The position numbers and the translations under genes are program-made. From positions 5,766,001-5,830,000 of the forward strand of contig NZ_CP096276.1 in NCBI RefSeq assembly GCF_024662235.1: DNA of 64,000 nt, written 5' to 3'. Below the pieces are notes generated by a model. It saw only the letters and a list, made by a program, of their open reading frames with translations, had not been told where the DNA came from and searched no databases. Positions 57,918 through 64,000 of this stretch are shown here, piece by piece; position 1 is the stretch's first letter; the number at the start of each line of letters is the position of its first letter. Source of the DNA: Pimelobacter simplex (GTDB lineage Bacteria; Actinomycetota; Actinomycetes; Propionibacteriales; Nocardioidaceae).

Positions 57918-58571
57918 ATGGCGCGGGCAGACAAGCAGGCCGCCGTCGCGGAGATCGCTGAGTCCTTCAGCGAGTCCGCTGGCGCTGTGCTGACCGAGTA
58001 CCGCGGTCTCACCGTCAAGGAGCTGCAGGACCTTCGCCGCTCCCTCGGTGCGAACGCCAACTACGCCGTGGTCAAGAACACGCTGGCCAAGCTCGCCGCC
58101 ACGGAGGCGGGCATCGAGGGCTTCGACGAGCTCCTCACCGGCCCGACCGCCATCGCCTTCATCAAGGGCGACGTCGTCGAGGCTGCCAAGGGTCTGCGTG
58201 ACTTTGCCAAGGCGAACCCCACCCTCGTGATCAAGGGTGGCGTTCTGGACGGCAACCTCCTCGACGCGAAGGAGATCGCCAAGCTGGCCGATCTCGAGTC
58301 GCGCGAGGTGCTCCTCGGCAAGCTGGCGGGCGCGATGCTCGCTTCGCTCAGCCAGGCCGTCTACCTCCTCAACGCCCCGCTCGCCCAGGCTGCCCGGCTC
58401 GCCGGTGCCCTGGAGGCGAAGGCCCAGGAGGACCCCACGATCCTCGCAGGTGGTGCCGGTACGCCGGCCGCTGCCGAGGAGACCCCGGCCGCCGACGAGG
58501 CTGCCGCCGAGGAGGCCCCCGAGGCCCCCGAGGCTGCCGCTGACGAGGCTGCCGACTCCGCCGACGCCTGA
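57918..58571 (+). CDS. rplJ: 50S ribosomal protein L10
   Basis: 217 residues from ATG 57918 (AAGGAG 5 nt upstream; an upstream ATG at 57894 is not preferred). [43 protein letters not shown] and [13 protein letters not shown] match L10. Residues from about 175 on are an Ala/Glu/Pro-rich acidic tail ([25 protein letters not shown]) longer than in E. coli. L10 anchors L12 to the stalk and regulates the operon through the leader. rplL follows by 75 bp. Confidence 0.97.
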   Translation: MARADKQAAVAEIAESFSESAGAVLTEYRGLTVKELQDLRRSLGANANYAVVKNTLAKLAATEAGIEGFDELLTGPTAIAFIKGDVVEAAKGLRDFAKANPTLVIKGGVLDGNLLDAKEIAKLADLESREVLLGKLAGAMLASLSQAVYLLNAPLAQAARLAGALEAKAQEDPTILAGGAGTPAAAEETPAADEAAAEEAPEAPEAAADEAADSADA

Positions 58572-58646
58572 GCCCAGGCCGACGTACCACCACCTGAAAC
58601 CCGGTCCGCGTCCGCGGGCCACAAGCACCAAGAAGGAGACGCCACC

Positions 58647-59039
58647 ATGGCGAAGCTCACCACCGACGAGCTCCTCGACGCGTTCAAGGAGATGACCCTC
58701 ATCGAGCTCTCCGAGTTCGTGAAGCAGTTCGAGGAGACCTTCGGCGTCACCGCCGCCGCCCCGGTCGCCGTTGCCGCCGCTCCCGCCGCCGGCGGTGCCG
58801 CGGGTGGCGACGACGCCGCCGCTGCGCAGGACGAGTTCGACGTCGTCCTCGAGGCTGCCGGTGACAAGAAGATCAACGTCATCAAGGAGGTCCGCGCGCT
58901 GACCTCCCTCGGTCTCAAGGAGGCCAAGGACCTCGTCGAGGGCGCCCCGAAGGCGATCCTCGAGAAGGTCAACAAGGAGACGGCTGACAAGGCCAAGGAG
59001 GCCCTCGAGGGCGCCGGCGCCACCGTCACCCTCAAGTGA
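58647..59039 (+). CDS. rplL: 50S ribosomal protein L7/L12
   Basis: 130 residues from ATG 58647 with AAGGAG upstream. The N-terminal dimer domain ([31 protein letters not shown]), the Ala/Gly hinge ([19 protein letters not shown]) and the factor-binding C-terminal domain ([40 protein letters not shown]) are all present. Multiple copies form the stalk that recruits elongation factors. A strong terminator follows. Confidence 0.97.
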   Translation: MAKLTTDELLDAFKEMTLIELSEFVKQFEETFGVTAAAPVAVAAAPAAGGAAGGDDAAAAQDEFDVVLEAAGDKKINVIKEVRALTSLGLKEAKDLVEGAPKAILEKVNKETADKAKEALEGAGATVTLK

Positions 59040-59095
59040 TCTCCTCCGGTCGCCGCGCCGCCTCCGGGTGGGCGTAGCGGCCGGATAGCTCGCTG

Positions 59096-59138
59096 GCACG
59101 AGGCGGGTCCCTTCGGGGGCCCGCCTCGTGCTGTTTTT
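59096..59138 (+). terminator. Terminator of the rplJL operon
   Basis: GCACGAGGCGGGTCCC (59096-59111) pairs with GGGGCCCGCCTCGTGC (59116-59131), with one mismatch, around a TTCG loop and runs into TTTTT (59134-59138). Confidence 0.92.
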
Positions 59139-59144
59139 GCTGCG

Positions 59145-59249
59145 CGAAGTGCGCGGGTTGCTGGTCCGAAGTGGGACGGTTGCTGGCTCGAGGTGGGGGA
59201 CTTGCTGGGGCAACCGGCGTACTTCGACCCAGCAACCGGCGCACTTCGT
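59145..59249. repeat. 22-bp tandem repeat with inverted copies
   Basis: Three imperfect direct units (CGAAGTGCGCGGGTTGCTGG at 59145, relatives at 59167 and 59189) are followed by two units in opposite orientation (59211-59226 and 59230-59249, the latter the complement of CGAAGTGCGCCGGTTGCTGG). The period is 22 bp. The array could fold into a long hairpin. It lies between the rplL terminator and the mce promoter. Function unknown; it may be an interspersed repeat of the genome. Confidence 0.75.
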
Positions 59250-59269
59250 GGGTGGGTGAGGGCTAGCAC

Positions 59270-59305
59270 TACTCGTGAGTTGGACGCTAGAGCTACTCGT
59301 CAGTA
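59270..59305. promoter_or_regulatory. Paired operator-like sites before the mce operon
   Basis: TACTCGTGAGTT (59270-59281) and TACTCGTCAGTA (59294-59305) are two copies of TACT-N4-AGT(A/T), 24 bp apart, inside a wider direct repeat (GCTAG...). They lie 124 bp before the ATPase start. The arrangement fits two dimers of a TetR-type repressor; the repressor is not identified. Confidence 0.5.
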
Positions 59306-59428
59306 CTTTGCGGGTCTCGATGGTCGGGTAGGCGTGACGCATGCCACGGATGCCGCGTAACGTGCGCCACGCGGCTGCGTTGTTCCTACGCAGCCTGGGC
59401 CGGCAGGCGGACGAGGGAGAGGTCAATC

Positions 59429-60391
59429 ATGGGCGTCGACGTACAGGTGACGAACCTGACGAAGCAGTTCGGGAAGCAGCTCATCTGGAAGGGCGTGTCG
59501 CTGACCCTTCCGGCGGGCGAGATCTCGGTGATGCTCGGGCCGTCGGGTACCGGCAAGTCCGTCTTCCTCAAGGCGCTGATCGGCCTGATCAAGCCCGACG
59601 AGGGCTCCATCGTGATCGAGGGCACCGACATCGCGTCGTGCTCCGAGAAGGAGCTCTACGAGATCCGCAAGCTGTTCGGCGTGCTGTTCCAGGACGGCGC
59701 GATGTTCGGCTCGATGAACCTCTTCGACAACGTCGCCTTCCCGCTGCGCGAGCACACCAAGAAGTCCGAGTCCGAGATCCGTGACATCGTCATGGAGAAG
59801 ATGGACATGGTCGGTCTGCTCGGGGCCGAGGACAAGCTTCCCGGTGAGATCTCCGGTGGTATGCGCAAGCGGGCCGGTCTGGCCCGGGCGCTGGTGCTGG
59901 ACCCCGAGATCCTGCTGATCGACGAGCCGGACTCCGGTCTCGACCCGGTGCGTACGTCGTTCATCAACCAGCTCTTCGTCGACCTCAACGCCCAGATCGA
60001 CGCGACCTTCCTCATCGTGACCCACGACATCCACAGTGTGCGGGTGGTGCCGGACCAGATCGGTCTGCTGTACCACAAGCACCTGGCGATGTACGGGCCG
60101 CGCGAGATGCTGCTGTCCTCGGACGAGCCTGTCGTGCGCCAGTTCCTCAACGCGCAGACGATCGGGCCGATCGGCATGTCGGAGGAGAAGGACGCCGACC
60201 AGCTGGAGGCCGAGAAGGACATGGACCTGCCGCCGCTGCCGCCGATCCCGCTCCAGATGGAGCCCTCCAACGGCATCCCGCGCCGGGCGCAGGCCGAGCC
60301 GGGTGCCTGGTGCCGGGCCAACGGGATCACGCCGCCTCCGGGGTCGTTCACCCGCGAGGCCGAGCACGCGGCGGGACAGCAGCAGAGCTGA
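59429..60391 (+). CDS. mceG: Mce importer ATPase (MceG/Mkl-like)
   Basis: 320 residues from ATG 59429 (GGGAGAGG upstream). ABC motifs: Walker A LGPSGTGKSV, Q-loop LFQDGAMFGSMNLFDNVAFP, signature EISGGMRKRAGLARAL, Walker B ILLIDEPDSGLDPV and switch His THDIHSV. The C-terminal acidic/Pro tail (from about 250; EEKDADQLEAEKDMDLPPLPPIP) is typical of MlaF/MceG relatives. It powers lipid or sterol uptake through the YrbE permeases and Mce proteins that follow. In M. tuberculosis the orthologue mkl also lies just after rplJL but is separate from its mce loci. Confidence 0.92.
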   Translation: MGVDVQVTNLTKQFGKQLIWKGVSLTLPAGEISVMLGPSGTGKSVFLKALIGLIKPDEGSIVIEGTDIASCSEKELYEIRKLFGVLFQDGAMFGSMNLFDNVAFPLREHTKKSESEIRDIVMEKMDMVGLLGAEDKLPGEISGGMRKRAGLARALVLDPEILLIDEPDSGLDPVRTSFINQLFVDLNAQIDATFLIVTHDIHSVRVVPDQIGLLYHKHLAMYGPREMLLSSDEPVVRQFLNAQTIGPIGMSEEKDADQLEAEKDMDLPPLPPIPLQMEPSNGIPRRAQAEPGAWCRANGITPPPGSFTREAEHAAGQQQS

Positions 60392-60456
60392 GCCGGCGCG
60401 CGGCGCACCACGGGAACGGATCGAGGAGACAGCATCAGGATGGAAAGGGGCGGTAG

Positions 60457-61239
60457 GTGTCGCTGACCGCTGCACGTGTCATCGCCCCCTTCGGTACGGC
60501 GGGCAAGCTGTTCGCCTTCGCGCTGGACGTCGGTCGCGGGCTCTTCCGGCGACCGTTCCAGACGCGGGAGTTCATCCAGCAGGCGTGGTTCATCGCCTCG
60601 GTCACGATCATCCCGACCGCGCTCGTCGCCATCCCGTTCGGCGCGGTCATCGCGCTCCAGGTCGGTGGCCTGATCAAGCAGTTCGGTGCCCAGTCGTTCA
60701 CCGGCTCGGCGTCGGTGCTGGCGGTCATCCAGCAGGCGGGGCCGATCGCGACGGCGTTGCTGATCGCGGGGGCCGGCGGGTCGGCGATCGCGGCCGACCT
60801 CGGCGCGCGCAAGATCCGTGAAGAGCTCGACGCGATGATGGTGCTGGGCATCGATCCGATCCAGCGCCTCGTCGTGCCCCGGGTGCTGGCGTGCATGCTC
60901 GTGGCGGTCTTCCTCAACGGCATGGTCAGCGTCGTCGGCGTGGCCGGCGGCTACGTCTTCAACGTCATCCTCCAAGACGGTACGCCGGGCGCGTACCTGG
61001 CCAGCTTCACCGCGCTCGCCCAGCTACCGGACGTGTGGATCGGCATGATCAAGGCGCTGGTCTTCGGACTCATCGCCGCGATCGTCGCCGCCTACAAGGG
61101 CATGAACGCCGGTGGCGGCCCCAAGGGCGTGGGCGATGCCGTCAACGAGTCCGTGGTCATCACCTTCCTGCTGCTGTTCGTCGTCAACTTCACCCTGAGC
61201 ACGATCTATCTCCAGGTCGTCCCGCCGAAGACGGGTTAG
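60457..61239 (+). CDS. YrbE/MlaE-type permease of the Mce system, first subunit
   Basis: 260 residues from GTG 60457 (AAAGGGGCGG upstream). Five or six membrane helices with the MlaE core: TRVIAPF-like N-terminus, SVTIIPTALVAIPFGAVIALQVGGLIKQFGAQSFTG, QQAGPIATALLIAGAGGSAIAADLGARKIREELDAMMVLGIDPIQRLVVPRVLACML. E-x-D-A/M coupling segment present. It forms the inner-membrane permease with the next gene. 65 bp separates it from the ATPase gene. Confidence 0.92.
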   Translation: MSLTAARVIAPFGTAGKLFAFALDVGRGLFRRPFQTREFIQQAWFIASVTIIPTALVAIPFGAVIALQVGGLIKQFGAQSFTGSASVLAVIQQAGPIATALLIAGAGGSAIAADLGARKIREELDAMMVLGIDPIQRLVVPRVLACMLVAVFLNGMVSVVGVAGGYVFNVILQDGTPGAYLASFTALAQLPDVWIGMIKALVFGLIAAIVAAYKGMNAGGGPKGVGDAVNESVVITFLLLFVVNFTLSTIYLQVVPPKTG

Positions 61240-61249
61240 GGGAGCGGAC

Positions 61250-62077
61250 ATGGCGAGCATCAAGGCGATCTACGACCGGCCGATGAAGGGCCTGGACAAC
61301 CTCGGTCACGAGCTGTCCTTCTACCTCAAGGTCCTCATCGCGCTGCCCCGGTCGGTACGCCGCTACCCGCGCGAGATCCTGCGCATCCTGGCCGAGGTCA
61401 CCCTCGGCTCGGGCGCGCTGGCGGTCATCGGCGGCACGGTCGGCGTCATCATCGGCATGACCTTCTTCACCGGGGCCCAGGTCGGGCTCTCCGGGTACGC
61501 CGCGCTCAACCAGCTCGGCACCGCGGCGTTCTCCGGCTTCGTCTCGGCGTACTTCAACACCCGCGAGATCGCCCCGCTGGTGGCGGGCATCGCGCTCGCC
61601 GCGACGGTCGGCTGCGGCTTCACCGCCCAGCTGGGCGCGATGCGGATCTCCGAGGAGATCGACGCCGTCGAGGTGATGGCGATCCCGTCGATGCAGTTCC
61701 TGGTCACCACGCGGGTGATCGGCGGCCTGATCGCCATCGTCCCCTTGTACGTCGTCGGCCTGCTCTCGTCGTACGTCGCGAGCCGCCTGGTGGTCACCCA
61801 GTTCTACGGGCAGTCATCAGGAACCTACGACCACTACTTCAACCAATTCCTGCCACCCGGCGACGTGCTGTGGTCCTTCGGCAAGGTGCTGGTGTTCGCG
61901 GTGGTCGTCATCCTCATCCACTGCTACCACGGCTACACGGCCTCCGGCGGTCCGGCCGGCGTGGGCGTCGCGGTGGGTCGTGCGGTGCGGACGAGCATCG
62001 TCGCGATCAACGTGATCGACCTCTTCCTGTCCATGGCGATCTGGGGCGCCTCGACCACCGTGCGACTGGCGGGGTGA
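61250..62077 (+). CDS. YrbE/MlaE-type permease of the Mce system, second subunit
   Basis: 275 residues. An MlaE-fold paralogue of the gene before it: GTVGVIIGMTFFTGAQVGLSGYAALNQLGTAAFSGFVSAYFNTREIAPLVAGIALAATVGCGFTAQLGAMRISEEIDAVEVMAIPSMQFLVTTRVIGGLIAIV. It ends in a membrane helix and starts 10 bp after the first permease gene, with the first mce gene 7 bp downstream. The two permeases likely form a heterodimer. Confidence 0.92.
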   Translation: MASIKAIYDRPMKGLDNLGHELSFYLKVLIALPRSVRRYPREILRILAEVTLGSGALAVIGGTVGVIIGMTFFTGAQVGLSGYAALNQLGTAAFSGFVSAYFNTREIAPLVAGIALAATVGCGFTAQLGAMRISEEIDAVEVMAIPSMQFLVTTRVIGGLIAIVPLYVVGLLSSYVASRLVVTQFYGQSSGTYDHYFNQFLPPGDVLWSFGKVLVFAVVVILIHCYHGYTASGGPAGVGVAVGRAVRTSIVAINVIDLFLSMAIWGASTTVRLAG

Positions 62078-62084
62078 GGCGACG

Positions 62085-63338
62085 ATGAACCGCGTGCTCT
62101 CCGCCCACCGCGTGCTCGGTGTCGTCTTCGTGTGCCTGCTGCTGGTCGGCGTCTGGCTGACCTACGCGACGTTCACCAAGAAGTTCACGAGCTATGACCG
62201 GGTCACCCTCGAGACCACCAACATCGGCCTGCAGCTGCCGAACCGGGCCGACGTCAAGGTCCGCGGCGTGATCGTGGGCGAGGTGCTCGCCACCGAGGCC
62301 GGCGACGCCGGCGGCGCCAAGATCACCCTCGGCCTCTACCGCGACAAGATCGGCGTGGTCCCGGCCAACGTGACCGGCTCGATCGTGCCCAAGACGCTCT
62401 TCGGCGAGAAGTACGTCTCGCTCGTCATCCCCGACAGCGGCCCGTCGGGCACGATGCGCGCCGGCGCGACCATCGACCGCACGGTGGTCAGCACCGAGCT
62501 CGAGGAGGTCCTCTCCGACCTCTACCCGCTGCTCCAGACGGTGCGCCCGGCCGACCTCAACATGACGCTGACCGCGCTCGCGACCGCGCTCGAGGGCCGC
62601 GGCGAGCAGCTGGGCAAGAACCTCGAGGTGCTCGACTCCTACCTCAAGCGGCTCAACCCGCAGATCCCGGCGCTGCTCGAGGACCTCAAGCTCACCGCCG
62701 ACGTCTCCGACACCTACGCCGACATCCTTCCCCAGGTGGCCCAGATCCTCGACGACACCGTGAAGACCACCGGCACCATCGAGGAGCGCGAGGCCTCGCT
62801 GCGCGCGACCCTGCGCGACGTGCGGACCTTCTCCGACACCGCGCGCTCCTTCCTCGACGCCAACGCCGAGCGGCTCGAGGAGGCCGGGCGGCTGAGCACG
62901 CCGATCCTGCGGGCACTGGCGCGCTACGCACCCGAGATCCCGTGCATGGCCAAGGCGATCACCACCGTCCAGGGCCGGCTCGCCCAGGCGTTCCGCGGCT
63001 ACGAGCTGCACATCGTGCTCGAGACGCTGCAGGACCAGCCGCGCAAGTACACCGCCAAGGACAAGCCGATCTTCGGTGACGACCGCGGCCCCGACTGCCT
63101 CGGCCTGCCCAACCCGGTGTGGAGCCAGGAGAACCCGCACGGCCCGCTGCCCAAGCTCAACGACGGCATCAACGGCAACACCGGCAAGGGCAACCTGCGT
63201 CCCGGCGCCGGCTACCAGGGCACCCCGGACGACGTGACCGCGCTGCGCGGCGCCCTCGACGCCGAGTACGACGGCGCGGGCTCCGACCTCAACGTCCTGC
63301 TGACCGGCCCGCTGCTCGCCCAGGGAGCCACGCGATGA
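62085..63338 (+). CDS. MCE-family lipid transfer protein
   Basis: 417 residues. One N-terminal membrane helix (VLGVVFVCLLLVGVWLTYATF) is followed by the MCE domain (about 36-125; YDRVTLETTNIGLQLPNRADVKVRGVIVGEVLATEAG, GSIVPKTLFGEKYVSLVIP) and a long helical/coiled region (about 130-330) with NLEVLDSYLKRLNPQIPALLEDLKLTADVSDTYADILPQVAQIL, then a Pro/Gly/Asn-rich tail. MCE proteins shuttle lipids across the periplasm-like space. Its stop overlaps the next mce gene as ATGA. Confidence 0.93.
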   Translation: MNRVLSAHRVLGVVFVCLLLVGVWLTYATFTKKFTSYDRVTLETTNIGLQLPNRADVKVRGVIVGEVLATEAGDAGGAKITLGLYRDKIGVVPANVTGSIVPKTLFGEKYVSLVIPDSGPSGTMRAGATIDRTVVSTELEEVLSDLYPLLQTVRPADLNMTLTALATALEGRGEQLGKNLEVLDSYLKRLNPQIPALLEDLKLTADVSDTYADILPQVAQILDDTVKTTGTIEEREASLRATLRDVRTFSDTARSFLDANAERLEEAGRLSTPILRALARYAPEIPCMAKAITTVQGRLAQAFRGYELHIVLETLQDQPRKYTAKDKPIFGDDRGPDCLGLPNPVWSQENPHGPLPKLNDGINGNTGKGNLRPGAGYQGTPDDVTALRGALDAEYDGAGSDLNVLLTGPLLAQGATR

Positions 63339-64000
63339 TCCGGGGCCTCGACAAGCAGACCAGCGGCGCGCTCGTCCGGCTGGTGATCTTCATGGTCACC
63401 ACGGCGCTCGCGACCGGCGTGCTGATCGTGACGATCGGCAACCTGTCCTTCGGCAGCACGAAGCAGTACTCCGCCGACTTCACCGACGCGACGGGCGTCA
63501 ACAAGGGCGACGACATCCGGATCGCCGGCGTCAAGGTCGGCTCCGTCGAAGGTGTCGAGGTCAAGGGCGCCCACCGGGCCCGGGTCACCTTCAAGGTCGA
63601 CGCCGACACGGTCCTCGACGGCGCGACCCACGCCCGGATCCGCTACCGGAACCTGATCGGCCAGCGCTACATCTCGCTGACCCAGGAGGGCACCGCCGGC
63701 GGCGGTCGCCTCGGCGAGGGCGACACGATCGCGATGGGCAACACCGAGGCCGCGCTCGACCTGACGGTGCTCTTCAACGGCTTCAAGCCGCTCTTCCAGG
63801 CGCTCTCGCCCGACGACATCAACAAGCTCTCCTACGAGATCGTCCAGGTCTTCCAGGGCGAGGGCGGCACCGTCCAGGGGCTGCTGTCGAGCACCGCGTC
63901 GGTCACCCAGACGCTGGCCGACCGCGACCAGGTGATCGGCGACCTGATCGAGAACCTCGACTACGTCCTGGGCCACGTCGCCGACCGCGACAAGCAGCTG
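63335..64000 (+). CDS. MCE-family protein, truncated by window end
   Basis: 222 residues are visible without a stop. A membrane helix (LVRLVIFMVTTALATGVLIVTIGNL) precedes an MCE domain: QYSADFTDATGVNKGDDIRIAGVKVGSVEGVEVKG, ARIRYRNLIGQRYISLTQEG, then the helical part. It is the second of what is likely a series of six mce genes typical of such operons. Only its start can be described here. Confidence 0.92.
   Translation, partial: MIRGLDKQTSGALVRLVIFMVTTALATGVLIVTIGNLSFGSTKQYSADFTDATGVNKGDDIRIAGVKVGSVEGVEVKGAHRARVTFKVDADTVLDGATHARIRYRNLIGQRYISLTQEGTAGGGRLGEGDTIAMGNTEAALDLTVLFNGFKPLFQALSPDDINKLSYEIVQVFQGEGGTVQGLLSSTASVTQTLADRDQVIGDLIENLDYVLGHVADRDKQL

Noticed and set aside
59145..59249. Possible CRISPR array
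   Set aside because: The 22-bp units are contiguous with no unique spacers, some are inverted, and no cas genes are near.

Overview
The window is a high-GC chromosomal segment of an actinobacterium. Gene order and protein types point to the Nocardioidaceae, probably Nocardioides or a close relative. The evidence is the order tRNA-Thr, tRNA-Met, rpmG, two MaoC/HotDog genes, tRNA-Trp, secE, nusG, rplK, rplA, rplJ, rplL, then an Mce-type importer, plus a NusG with a long acidic N-terminus. The genus is inference; the class is secure.

Layout. 1-16 kb: end of a flavin reductase gene, rarD, a small secreted basic protein, the korAB 2-oxoacid:ferredoxin oxidoreductase, a four-gene sulfate/thiosulfate ABC importer, a maleylacetate-reductase-like enzyme, a large secreted Gly-rich/Ig-like protein and a LuxR-type ATPase regulator. 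17-23.5 kb: an atypical stretch around tRNA-Tyr with weaker coding bias, short hypotheticals, an excisionase-like HTH gene with tandem operator-like palindromes, and a membrane-anchored PIN-domain protein. 23.5-37 kb: secreted lyase-like propeller protein, an S66 peptidase, an FAD oxidoreductase divergent from a LuxR regulator, then a tightly overlapping minus-strand operon (acyl-adenylating ligase-carrier-acyltransferase fusion, ferric-iron binding protein, permease, ATPase) preceded by a DtxR/IdeR-like iron box. 37-44.6 kb: a mannosyltransferase-like gene whose 3' end runs into an inverted-repeat-bounded cassette carrying a DUF559-type nuclease-like gene; then a glycosyltransferase, pirin, an LrgAB-like pair and an amidase. 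44.6-64 kb: tRNAs, rpmG, HadAB-like dehydratase, murB, adenosine deaminase family, an ECF sigma factor with its partner, a self-contained TetR unit, tRNA-Trp, secE-nusG-rplKA, an AspAT-like aminotransferase, an L10 leader with rplJL, and the start of an mce operon that runs off the window.

The most interesting material is a family of terminal inverted repeats, CATGTAACTACGTGTTA. It bounds a 1.3-kb cassette with a PD-(D/E)xK-like gene at 38.5-39.8 kb and also appears as a gene-less 84-bp palindrome at 8.8 kb. Together these suggest a small mobile system with a non-autonomous derivative. Second is the iron-box-controlled ligase-acyltransferase/iron importer operon, and third the PIN-membrane protein beside tRNA-Tyr.
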